Assembly (NCBI RefSeq): GCF_002994745.2
Contig: NC_037093.1
Coordinates: forward strand, 48,774,384-48,838,383
Length of the DNA: 64,000 nucleotides
Source of the DNA: Rosa chinensis
Lineage: Eukaryota > Streptophyta > Magnoliopsida > Rosales > Rosaceae
Reading direction: 5' to 3'
Shown here: in pieces, positions 22,963 to 33,824 of the stretch
How the letters are laid out: each line of letters begins with the position of its first letter
Position numbering within the stretch: position 1 is the first letter of the stretch
The notes under the pieces: model-generated
Databases searched by the model: none
What the model saw: only the letters and a program-made list of their open reading frames with translations
What the model was told of the DNA's origin: nothing
Program-made: the position numbers and the translations under genes

Positions 22963-23180
22963 TGTTCAAGGAAAACCTAATTTGTGTTTAGCCCAAACTC
23001 TAGGTTACTTGACCTAGTGGTAATAGGATTTAATTAGAAGGATCTAGAATCCTAATCAATGTAGAATTACTTTCCTTGTATGATTAAGATTCTATGCATT
23101 GTAATCCTCTATATAAAGAGGCCCCTATTATCAATGAGAATACACAGCGAATTTCTCTCAATTTCAGTTTCTCTACAACA
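22963..23180 (+). repeat. Copia 5' LTR
   Basis: 218 bases, TG...CA ends, with a 'ctctatataaagagg' TATA region. It differs from the 3' LTR by only a few bases. Confidence 0.92.
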
Positions 23181-23365
23181 CGTTATCAGCACGAGCCCTA
23201 ACCCTAGCCCTAAAAACCAAAACTCTTCTCACCAAAACTACCGCAAGCTCCTAGCCCTTGCTAGCCATGCCGTAAGCTGCCCCTGCAGCCCTTGCGCACC
23301 CGTGTGCCGCCTACTGCCCCTGCAGCATTGCCGCACGCCTGCTGCCCCCTGCAGCACAGCAGCAC

Positions 23366-23731
23366 GCTCGTTCCTGTGCAGATCAGGCTGCTTTCAAGCC
23401 CCGAAACATCTTGTTCGGGACATCTGATCAAAATCCTTTCTTCATCAAAGTTGTTCATCTATGTATCTTGTATCTGACCTCCAAATTTCAGCCATATTTG
23501 AGTCTTTTTGAGACCTGTACACCATTCGAGGTGGGAGCTGTTCAGCATGCTCGTTCCTGTGCATATCAGTCAGTTTGCAAGCCCCGAAACGTCTAGTTCA
23601 GGACTTCAGATAAAAATTCTTCCTTCATCAAAGTTGTTCACCTCCGTCTCTTCTATCTGACCTCCAAATTTAAGCCCAATTGGAGTGGTTTTGATACCTG
23701 TACACCAATCGGAGTGGGAGCTGTTCAGAAG
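23366..23731 (+). repeat. 183-base tandem duplication in the Copia leader
   Basis: Two units start at 23,366 and 23,549 ('gctcgttcctgtgca'). They share the 'aagccccgaaac', 'catcaaagttgttca', 'ctgacctccaaattt' and 'gggagctgttcag' blocks with moderate divergence. A further 31-base near-perfect duplication ('ctgcaatcctacaacgagg') follows at about 23,788-23,850. Confidence 0.8.
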
Positions 23732-24247
23732 CGAATCTGCTCCGAATTTCAACAAGTTTGATTCGCCTAGGACTGAAGCTCGTCTGCAATCCTACAACGA
23801 GGATCGAATACGCTCTGCAATCCTACAACGAGGATCGAATACGATTTGCAATCCTAAGAGGTATGGTTTACTAAAAGTTCCCGTTTTTGAAGTTTTTTTT
23901 CAATTTCTTCTTCTTTTCTCGGGGACTTCCAACATCCCTTCTTCTACCCCCCTTTCTTCTTTATAGGGGAGACCAAAAGCCGAACTGTGGGGATTCGTGC
24001 TCACTCCAAGCTTGGAGCTTGTAGAGTCCTCCAAACTTAGAGTTTGTTGAGAAGAAAACGATTGACCACATACATCATTGTTTCGATCTAATCCAAAACC
24101 CCTCTTGGAATCGGATTTTCCTGGAAGCGACTACGCTCGGAAAAATCGCTAATTTCTTGGAAGCAACTACGCTCAGAAATTTAATAAGTTTTTCGTGGTA
24201 GCCCTTTTCGCTCCGAAACTAACCCTAATTTCTTGTTCTCTTTCAGG

Positions 24248-25342
24248 ATGAGTAACCTGAACAAATTGGACTTTGCTCCATTGGGAACAACTGGCTCTGG
24301 ATATCACAGGTGGGTTCGTGATATCCGCCAGCATCTCAAGGCTGTAGGAATCTTGGATATGATTCTCGAGCCTAGCCAGGACGTGATAACTGTTGAGCAA
24401 GCTCAAGCTTTGGAAGCAAATAGAGCAGCCTTAGAGGCAAATAAGGCGAAAGCCATCATCCTAATAACTCGTCATATGGATGATTCGCCCCAGTACGAGT
24501 ATATGAATGAAGAAGACCCCAGAAGGCTGTGGGTCTCACTTGAAGAAAGATTTGGAAACGTCCGTGACTCCTTGCTTCCTGATCTAGAAGTGAGATGGCA
24601 TAGCCTCCGCTTCTGTGATTTCAAGTCAGTTCTTGACTATAACTCGGAAGCACTTCGCATTAAATCCTTAATGGAATTCTGTGGTAAAGAGATCACAGAT
24701 GCGATGTTGATTGAGAAGACTCTCTCTACCTTCCTCGTCTCTGCATTGATGGTTGCTAAGAACTATCGAATCGATGTATAGGCAAGACGGATCACAAGGT
24801 TTCATGAGCTCATTGGAGCTATGAATGTCGCTGAAAAGCATGACAATATCCTTGTGAAGAACTATAATTCGAGATCCGTGGAAACAGAGCATATTCCGGA
24901 ATCCAATTATAGTCGCACCTCTAAGAGAGGGCGCCAAGAGCGAAACCCTAATCTTAGGTATACTTCTGGACATTTTGATCCATATAATCGCTCTACTTGG
25001 GAAGGTAACCGCCAAAATAGGCGAACACGGAACCGAAGAGGTAAACGTGGAAAGAGAGAGGGAGGCAACGCCTCTGGCCATGTTGGTGGCGCCACCAACA
25101 CTAAGAGCCATCTAAATGACGCTTTCAAAGCGCCTCAATCAATGGAGTTCGAGCAAAGAGATGTATGTTCTCGATGTGGAGTGTCTGAGCATTGGGCACA
25201 CATTTGTAGTGCTCGTGAAGAACTTGTCACCGCCTACAAAGCATATTGTGAAGCAAGAGAAGCTCACTATGTGGAACAAGAAGATCAAGAAGATGATCTA
25301 GAGCGAAGGATTGCAGACTACAAATCTGGCTGGGATCAATAG
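24248..25342 (+). pseudogene. Copia gag with one in-frame stop
   Basis: The frame of about 365 codons starts MSNLNKLDF and is preceded by a pyrimidine tract plus AG, as in Copia elements that splice. It holds the UBN2/gag-type region (about residues 1-175), a basic stretch ('RNRRGKRGKREGG'), then a CCHC zinc knuckle 'CSRCGVSEHWAHIC' (CX2CX4HX4C) and an acidic C-terminus. A TAG at 24,779-24,781 (codon 178) interrupts it; the reading frame is otherwise kept on both sides, so the lesion is a single point change. As it stands it gives only a capsid-half peptide. Confidence 0.85.
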
Positions 25343-25639
25343 ATCGCCAATTCTGTTTAAGTCTTTATTTTCCAAGAGATGTAGGCGATTGCCATATTAC
25401 CTTTATTGGATTAGATTTTCTTTGATCAAAGAAACAATGATGTACTCCGTTGGCTTATGAATAAAATTTCGAGTTCTTTTTATTATGACTCCATTTTGAT
25501 TCTGAGCATATGACTTTGTGACTACGATGGCTAGGCCATCAATATTAATTCAAGGACATGGAATAGCCCAAGTTCCACTTGCCAAATGGCACCTTGATTA
25601 CAATTGTCACAGAAACTCTCTACGCTCTTAGGGCAAATC

Positions 25640-28620
25640 GTACCCTATGAATAGCCAACGAATTCCATGCGAAAATGCATGTGGAGAACGGAAATGAGTT
25701 CCTTTGCAATACCTTTAATGATTGCGAACAAAGACGCATCTTAGAGAAGTTTATGTGTCTCTCTAGTGGACTCTATGTCACTATTCGAGCTATTAATCCA
25801 ATAAAAGTTATGAGAGAAGATCTCTCGGATTTAGACACATATTGGCTTTGTCACGACAGGATCGATCATCCTAGTCATGATATGATGATCCGTCTACAAA
25901 GACTTCACACGGACATCTTTACAAAGCCCGTTCCTTAGGAAAATTAGGACTGAGACCGTCCTCTGCAAAGGATATGACAATACTCATTCTGTTCTTACAA
26001 ATAATCCGTAGGGATTTTGTGGATTGATTCAACCAACTTGCGGACGCTTAAATACTTCATGATATTGGTTGACACGAAAACACGCTGGTCACGTGTTGTG
26101 CCATTGTCCACCTATAAATGCTGCTTACGCTACACTCCTAGCTCATATCACATGACAATGGGCTCACTCCCCAGATCATCCTATTCAGTCAATTGGATTT
26201 GACTATGCTAGAGAGTTTACATCGAAAGACTTTTGATGGATATTGCAATGGGCTTGATGTTGGACATCACATTCCCATGTACACACCCAATTGGTCTCGC
26301 GGAAACGACTACGATGGTAGTCCGAACATTGGTAATGCGCACCAATCTTCTTACATCCGCTTGGGGTGATGCAATATCGCATGCAGCTGTGCTAATTCGT
26401 CTACGACCTACCGCCACTCAATGTACCTATGCGTTACAGCTAGTGACTGGGTACACGTATTTTGAACTTATGCACATTTGAGTGAGCTATTTATGTGCCC
26501 ATTGCGCCGCCACAGCGCTATGATAGGTCCTTACAGACGAATGGGCAACTACGTTGGATTTGAGACTCCAACCATCGTCCGCCACTTAATGCCCTTGCTA
26601 GGCGATCTCCTTACCGCTAGATTTGCGGATGTCACTTTGATGAGACAGTCTTCCAGTCGTTCGGGGGAGATAAGAACACGAATGTTCAACAGGAACGACA
26701 GAAATTGTCGTGGCCTGTCCCCACTATGTCTCATCTCGATCCCTATTAAAGTGACGAGATCACACAAATATGCTGCAAACATGCCTACAAGGAAGGACGT
26801 CTCTACGAGAGGACGTAGCGCCACCCTACACGGAGGTAGGCATGGCGCCAACGCCAAAGAGAGTGGCACTCTGGCGTTACAGGCCATGGCCCCAGCTAGG
26901 ATGCTTGGGAGGTCCGTGGGTTCGAAGGATACTTTGGCACATTCCAATCTTTTGATCATCGACACTCAAAATCCGTCTCATGAGTATCTTCCAGGTTATG
27001 GTTATCGTTAGGGGATACCTCAATGTCAGAACCTATTCCTGAGAATATAGAGCTCTATGAAAATTACACTAGTGTACATGAGACGTGGGATAGAAACTCC
27101 ATCATAATTGGTGATGTAGTTGCGTATTTTGTTGCGCATGAGTTTGTTGAGTCAGATGATATCGAACCACGCTCCGTTGATGAATGAATGCCAACGTAGA
27201 GAGATTTGGCATAAATGGAAAGATGCGATCCAGGTTAAGATGGATTCTCTAACGAAGAGGAAGATTTTCGAGCTAGAGATGCTAACACCTCCTGACATAA
27301 AACCTGTTGACTAATAGGTCTTCGTTAGAAAGCGTGATGAGAAAAAGAGATGGTAATCTCGCCTTATGGCGCAAGGCTTCTCACAAAACGCCCTGGAATC
27401 GATACGATGAGACATATTCTCTAGTAATGGATGTCATTGCACTCCACTACCTTTTCAGTTTGGTAGTTTCCGAATAACTGAACATGCAGCTTACAAATAT
27501 GGTCATTACGTATCTCTATAGGGATCTAGATACGGAATATACATGAAGGTTCATGGCGAACTTCATTTACCCAAGTCAAGAAGCTCTAGACCACGGAGCG
27601 CGTTTACAATAAGGTTGAAACGCTCACTAAAGTGACTACTTGATTGGGAAGGGATATGCCCACGCGTTTCTATAACAAGTTTCGGATTCTATCGCGGTTC
27701 ATGTTGGACATGATCTTCATTAGAAGCCTTTAAAGAGTTAAGGGAAACCGCTGAACACTTGAAATCCGAGTTTGAGATGAAGGATTTTGGGAGAACACGA
27801 TTATGTCTCGGTTTGGAACTTGAGCATCGTGTCGATAGATGCTTAGGCATTTTGACAAGGTCAAGCCTTCAAGCACCCCCATGATCGTCCGTAGTCTTGA
27901 TCCTGAAAATGATCCTCTTCGTCGAAAGGATGATGACGAAGATGTGCTAGAGGCAGAAGTGCCTTACCTAGTACAATAGGCGCATTATTGTACTTATGCC
28001 AATGCACAAGACCGGACATCTCATATGTTGTGAACTTGTTAGCTAGATATAGCTCTGCTCCAACGCGACGCCAATGGTTTGGTGTAAAAGATATCTTTCT
28101 ATACTTGAGATGTATGAGTGATATGGGCTTGTTCTATCCCTAGAAAGAGATGATGGATTCGGACCCATCACACACCAGGAATGCCGCCAACACTAGGCGC
28201 GTCCACTATCCCCATCCCAAAACGACATGTGTTTTGGAAGGTTTTGCTGATGTTGGGTATCTCTCTGACCCACACAATGGTCACTCCCAAACTGGTTAAG
28301 TGTTCACCATGGGAAAAGACCGTGATATCTTGGAGGTCTACAGAACAGACAGTAGTCGCTATATCTTCGAACAATGTAGAGATCATTGCTCTTCACGAAG
28401 TGGTTCGTGAATGTATATGGATTGGGTCCATAATTACGCATGTTCGAAGCAATTGTGGTTTGAAGTCTACCACAGATGAGCCTACGAGCGTTTAGGATAA
28501 TGCTGCTTGTTTTGAACAAATGAGGCAAGGCTACATCAAAAGCGATTACACCAAGCACAATCAGCAACAACAGACTCTCCTCGAGATTAAAGTGAACTAG
28601 GTTCGATCTGAGGACAGTGA
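25640..28620 (+). pseudogene. Copia pol remnants (integrase, RT, RNase H)
   Basis: Order as in Copia: GAG-pre-integrase ('LDTYWLCHDRIDHPSHDMM', about 25,830-25,890), integrase about 25,990-26,480, RT about 27,230-27,850 ('QGFSQNALESI', 'VMDVIALHYLF'), RNase H about 27,900-28,600. The segments are in different frames, many stops are present, and blocks that should separate them are missing, including the RT active-site neighbourhood. The same missing blocks occur in the remnant at 14,490-20,905. Confidence 0.82.
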
Positions 28621-28903
28621 GGCAGACTTGTTTACTAAGTCATTGCCCAAATCCACGTTCGAGAAACATATGGCAAGAATTGGCTTGCAGAAATTATCTG
28701 AACTCCCATGATCGCAGACATCAGGGGGAGGCGCAGACATCAGGGGGAGATGTCTACATGTTCGTCTCGAATCGTGAAGGGTGTGTTGTGCTCTTTTTCC
28801 CCTTCGACCGAGGTTATTTTTGTCCCATTAGGTTTTTGTTACTCGGCAAGGTTTTTAACGAGGCAACGAGAGAAGCACCGCGTTTGGGCAACACAAGGGG
28901 GAG

Positions 28904-29121
28904 TGTTCAAGGGAAACCTAATTTGTGTTTAGCCCAAACTCTAGGTTACTTGACCTAGTGGTAATAGGATTTAATTAGAAGGATCTAGAATCCTAATCAA
29001 TGTAGAATTACTTTCCTTATATGATTAAGATTCTATGCATTGTAATCCTCTATATAAAGAGGCCCCTATTATCAATGAGAATACACAGCGAATTTCTCTC
29101 AATTTCAGTTTCTCTACAACA
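28904..29121 (+). repeat. Copia 3' LTR
   Basis: 218 bases, starting right after the purine tract at about 28,891-28,903 and followed by the duplication TATGT. Confidence 0.92.
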
Positions 29122-29435
29122 TATGTAGAATTAACACAACAATTGAGAATGATATCTCATTTTCATTTGCTCTGTCAGAAGTAATTGGAGGATATCCGGT
29201 TAGATTGATGTTGTCAGATATATGGTATGGCAGTGGTGGAAGAAAGAAACACTATATATGGAGAAAGAAGGGAAAAATTGGAAGTCTAATGCAATAATTT
29301 TGAAGAGAGATCTAATTGCTATTTTAGGAGATATGCATAGAAGGCCTCTTTCTAGTTTCTAGTATGCAGATAACTGACCAAACACAAAAAAAAAAAAAAA
29401 AGGCGGATTCTAGTTAACTACACCTTATAACCTAA

Positions 29436-31762
29436 TTTTTTTTTTTTTTTGAAATGGGTGGCTACCCTCAAGCCTTAGTTAATGAAATTGCAGAATACAA
29501 GGGGGGACATAGAGCTTGAGCCCTAAATTACAATAAGCATAAAGAGAACATCTTGAAATAATATCAGGACTCTCCACAAAATCTATGTATTCTAACAAGC
29601 ACCAATTAACAAAGAGTGCACGTATGGCTACTCTATTTGCTTTGACATAGCGGTGACATATCGGAAATATAACTCTATCACGAAGAAGCATAATTGCAAA
29701 TAGCATAGCTTTCCCACTATATTGCCGCACGGAAATAAAACCGGCATCACTCAATTTCATCCTGCCACTAGGAGATTGCGTCCATTTGATCAAGCAAATA
29801 GCTCGCCGCCTTGCTAGGGCAGACAAGGCACACTGAGGGCATGTTTGTTTCGCAGGATTACCATGCCCCACCTTAATTTCTATAAGAGTCTTGGACTTCT
29901 CTAGCCTAGCTTATGCTAAACTGATACCTGATCCATGTTTGGTGCTCCGTAGAACTAAGGACTACAACATAGAGAAAGAACAGTTAATAAGAAAAAAACA
30001 ACACAAGAAAGAACACCAGGAGAATGATTGGTGGAGTAGAAAAAGAACAAAGAACCAACTGATCGATTAAGGATTAACCAAGCCTTGATGAACTATCCAA
30101 AAAACATAGAGACAGATCTCAACTTATCTGAAATTTTTTAAAACAAAACATATGAACACCAGTTTGGCATGGCAACCAATCCCCTAATCTCTCTTTGCTC
30201 TCCCAGACTTTATCATGTAACACTACAACCAGTTTGAACAATTTGCCAAACATCAAACCAAATCTCAAATACCAAAAGCAAAAATCAAAATCAAACTTAA
30301 ATTCATAAATGTGTCTTCTTTGTCCAGCTCTTGCTTCAGTGGTTCTGTACTCCGACTCTCTTTTCTTATTTCTCCTCAGAATCTAAATCAGAGGTCTTTA
30401 TTGCCTCTGACCAGGAACCCAAATCAAATTTGTGGTAATCGGATTACACACAAGAACTCAAATTTCTGGTGAGTAATTAGCCTTTGAACCAAAAAAAAAA
30501 AAAATTTCTTAAACCCAAAAGAAAAAAAATAGAAGAGAAAAGCAAAAATGTGAAATTGATCACAATTCTTACCAGGTCATGCTACCAGACACCAAATTGA
30601 TCAAAATATTAACAGATCAAGCTACCCAGATACCAAAGAGATAGAGAGAGAAATAGCACAACCAATGAACCTGAAACCCAAACGATGAGAAGAAATTGAT
30701 GAGAAATAAGGCATTGATGACAAGAAATTGAAAACCTAAACGATGCAAATGGAGCTGAATTGCAGGTAAGGAGGTGAGAATAATGGCGCGAGGCTGAAGT
30801 GTAAAATGGTGCTTCCACGGTCTGATGATTTTTGGGCTCACTATGGAAGAAGGGGTTGAGTCTGTTTTTGGGGCTCTATAGTTTCATTTAATAGAGTTCG
30901 GGTGATGCCAAACACGGGATAAGTCTCCTTATATGAGATAAGCCAGTCCAATCCCATATAACAAACGTCCCTTTAGTGTGTAGTTCGGGACATAGCCCAC
31001 GTCGCCCTACTAAGAAATGGTAGAGACTTATTACCGGTATAAAGCCACGTTTAATTAAAAGTACTAAATAATAAAACAAAACAGAATAAATTGGGCCTAA
31101 AGCCAAAGCCCAGGCCCAAATACCAATAAGCCTAAGCCTAAGATGAGAAACGCAAACGACACGACCCAGCCAACTCGCCTATGCCTCCTTAGTCGTCTCA
31201 CCGCCAACTTGACGCCGTGGAAGCGCGATCCAACGCTTCAACCCTCCATCATCCCCCCTATTCTGGCAAGAAATGCCACCCCTCCCCAGATTGGAGCTAA
31301 ACATCCCAATCTCGATCGGAATGACCTGATTAGAGAAACCGAGCTGATCCGAATGAAAACTAGTAGGTCCCAGCGAAGCCGCCACCCAATCCTGCAACCC
31401 TAACTCGAACCAACCACGGGGCCATCCGTGCTCCGCCCTAGCACAGAATGACACCGATCTTACTTGCCTGCTCTCCAGCCATCATTGCCCTTCATCGTCG
31501 GAATCTCCAAATTAATGAATTAGAAACCTCATCATTGCCCTGCATCCTCTTCTTCGACTGGACTCCTCACTGCCAGACACTAGGTCCCTTCTGACCCTTC
31601 TGATGACAATGTCGCAAGGACGCGCAGCCACCGAACAGGCAAACCTCACTATTTGCATTTTCTTTGTAGCTAGGGTTTTTCTCTCCCTGTTTGTATCTGA
31701 ATAATATTTATCAGAATATCTGTTGAACCATGAGCTACAAGATGTAATTATTTTGGCTCTCT
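29436..31762 (-). mobile_element. PolyA retroposon (LINE-derived), reverse orientation, with nested DNA element
   Basis: Same family and orientation as 1,330-2,386. T-tract at the left end, then an RNase H-like tail (minus frame about 29,480-29,870 with 'WTQSPSGRMKLSD' and 'YVKANRVAI...'), then a GC-rich distal part ending in 'gctagggtttttctctccc'. A perfect 13-base duplication CCTTATAACCTAA flanks it (29,423-29,435 and 31,763-31,775). It sits in the SPH unit 3 flank at nearly the same place as its relative in unit 1, but with a different duplication, so the two insertions are independent. Confidence 0.78.
29837..30971. mobile_element. Nested DNA transposon with imperfect TIRs
   Basis: 1,135 bases absent from the sister retroposon at 1,330. 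The left end GGGCATGTTTGTTTCGCAGG pairs with the right end read in reverse, GGGACGTTTGTTATATGGG, as imperfect 24-base TIRs. Flanks are CTGA and TTTA, so the duplication is unclear. No transposase frame; non-autonomous, PIF/Harbinger- or hAT-like by its termini. Confidence 0.6.
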
Positions 31763-31949
31763 CCTTATAACCTAACAATTATCAAACCAGTGTTACAAAA
31801 TACAAAAATTTATATGAATTTTTAGTATTTGTTATAATTAATTCTATTATATTTATTGTCCTAAGTTTATCTCTTTCTATAAAACGATTCATTTCTTTTT
31901 TTTTTTAATATATATTACCTTTACAAGTTTGACAATTTAAGTATTTGAT

Positions 31950-33651
31950 AAATTGAACACCTTGAACACCCATAGATCACATAAGAAATCTAAGAGAGTC
32001 AAACCCTAACATCCGCTCTCGTGCTGCTCAAACCCAAACCCTAACGTTGCTTTCTGGCTTGGAATTGCTGCATGTCTTCCATTGACGATGTCACGGCTAC
32101 CTTCGCTGCTTCTCTCGCGTTGGCTAGATCTGATGTGGTGGACATCTCCCATCTGGATGGAGGATCTGTTCATCATGGTTCACAAGCTTTATGTTTAGCC
32201 AGTCCTCTGACAAAGAAGAAGGTAACTACACCGGATTTGCAACGTCACTTCAAGCGAGTGTGGGTGTTGGATGGTAGTTTAAAGGTGCTAGAGCAAACAC
32301 CAGATCGTTTTGTATTCAACTTTGACCTTCGTAGGGCTTGGAATAAAGTCCTTAGGGGAGGACCATGGTACTTTTAGAAAACACCGGTTATGATACAAGC
32401 CTATGACGACCTTGCTCCATTGCAGTCAGTGTCGATGGAATCTTTATTCTTATGGGTCCGCATAACTAATATTCCACCAGCCCTAGAGGATAAGAGGATG
32501 ATCCGAAACGTGGCTACAATTACTGGGACATATCTGGATCTTGATCAGAAACTCTTCAACTTTACTGGAAAGATTCAAGTCCATGTTAACCATGAACTTT
32601 CCAAGCCTTTCTTCTCCGAAAAAACCCTAAAACTGGCAGAGGGGGTAGTTGTAGAGATATCGTTCTACTATGAGAACTTGATGGGTAAATGTCGGCGTTG
32701 CAACTTGATTTACCATGCTCATGAAGCGTGTTAGGCAATATCACCAAACAAGCAGGCTAAGGAAAGTACTCAAAAGTTGCAGCTCCCTTACTCTTTCATG
32801 GGCTTTATGGAGAATTATGAAGAATCGTTTTAAGAATGGTACTTTCAAGTTCACGGGGATTCAAACCCCGATCCTGCCACCTATAGCTCGCAACCTCTTT
32901 GGAGCGATGGAGAGTATCAAACCGAGGAATCCAATTGTTATCCGGCATCCGGGAAGTGAGGCAGCTCCTCTAGCAGTGGGGCGTCCCTTAATTTCCCTAG
33001 TCCCTTTCGCAGATGCTCCTAAGGATCGGAAAAGGCAGGTCGGGATCCCCATTCTCCTCTCTAAAGAAACCGAAGATACTGTTCAACTTGGATAGGGATA
33101 CTTCGGGCATGGATTGTATGACAAAGAAGGTAAAAGTTCATGAATTTCCTACTAAATTCATGGCTAAATCTCTTAGTCTAGTTGAAACTCCAGGTGGTAT
33201 GCTTGTTTCCAATGGAGGTGATGATGCCCAAAGACCCAAAAATGGTGGAAGAACTGACTCCGGTGATTCCAAAAAGAAGGGTCGTTCCCTTGGTTGAAAG
33301 AACATAAACCCTTCAAAGTCCAAGAAAGTGCCTGTTGAGGACGTCATGAGTGTGCTGTGCTCTGGGAAGCCTCCTAGCCCTAGTTTGAAGGGCAAGGAGA
33401 AGATTTAGTTTTGTTATGAACGGACATATTTACTATGTTTCATTTCATTGTTAAATAGGCTAACTTTTAATAAGTGAGCATGCTCTGTTCTTTTAATGAA
33501 TGTACTAGTCTATGTATCAATGTAATGTCTATGCATTACAGCTTCTTGTCTATCTGTAGATGATAGCGGAGAGATATGTAATGGTCATTCTGGCCTTACC
33601 ACATTTTTTTAATGATATGCCCTTGAGGCACATTGGTTCAAAAAAAAAAAA
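31950..33651 (+). mobile_element. Retroposon carrying only a DUF4283/CCHC ORF1
   Basis: A 1.7 kb insertion with an A-tail (33,640-33,651) and a perfect 13-base duplication TTAAGTATTTGAT (31,937-31,949 and 33,652-33,664). It carries a LINE-type ORF1 and no reverse transcriptase. Compared with SPH unit 2 (9,893-9,930), the flanks join directly across it. Confidence 0.8.
32072..33415 (+). pseudogene. LINE ORF1-like protein, DUF4283 plus zinc knuckle, broken
   Basis: From the ATG at 32,072: an N-terminal segment, then DUF4283 (about residues 45-170: 'VWVLDGSLKVLEQTPDRF', 'AWNKVLRGGPWYF', 'LWVRITNIPPAL') and a zinc knuckle 'CRRCNLIYHAHEAC' (CX2CX4HX4C, the zf-CCHC_4 type that follows DUF4283). 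A TAG at 32,375-32,377 interrupts the DUF4283, another stop follows the knuckle directly and further stops lie downstream, so no full ORF1 protein can be made. The family binds RNA in plant LINEs. Confidence 0.75.
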
Positions 33652-33824
33652 TTAAGTATTTGATTGACCTTCTGACCTCTGACTATGCAATTTTACTGTC
33701 ACAATTTAAAGCTGACTATAAAGTTCCAAACTAGAATCATACATGTACACTCATATTTTGATAACCATGAGAATCTCTTTTTTCAACCACGCCATTTTTT
33801 TTTCTTGCAATTTCAACATTTTCT

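Larger units (their letters stand above)
22963..29121 (+). mobile_element. Ty1/Copia element with both LTRs, coding-defective
   Basis: Structurally complete, 6,159 bases. Two 218-base LTRs (22,963-23,180; 28,904-29,121) are almost identical, start TGTTCAAG and end ACAACA, and are flanked by an exact 5-base duplication TATGT (22,958-22,962 and 29,122-29,126). A 'ttatcagcacg' stretch follows the 5' LTR as a plant Copia-type primer site, and a purine tract 'acacaagggggag' precedes the 3' LTR. Gag is near-complete with one stop; pol is a string of fragments with deletions. The near-identical LTRs mean recent insertion, yet the proteins are dead, so it was probably moved by enzymes of another copy. 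Confidence 0.92.

Noticed and set aside
30609..30841. Minus-strand frames in the nested DNA element
   Set aside because: Short, hydrophobic, no transposase motif; the element looks non-coding.
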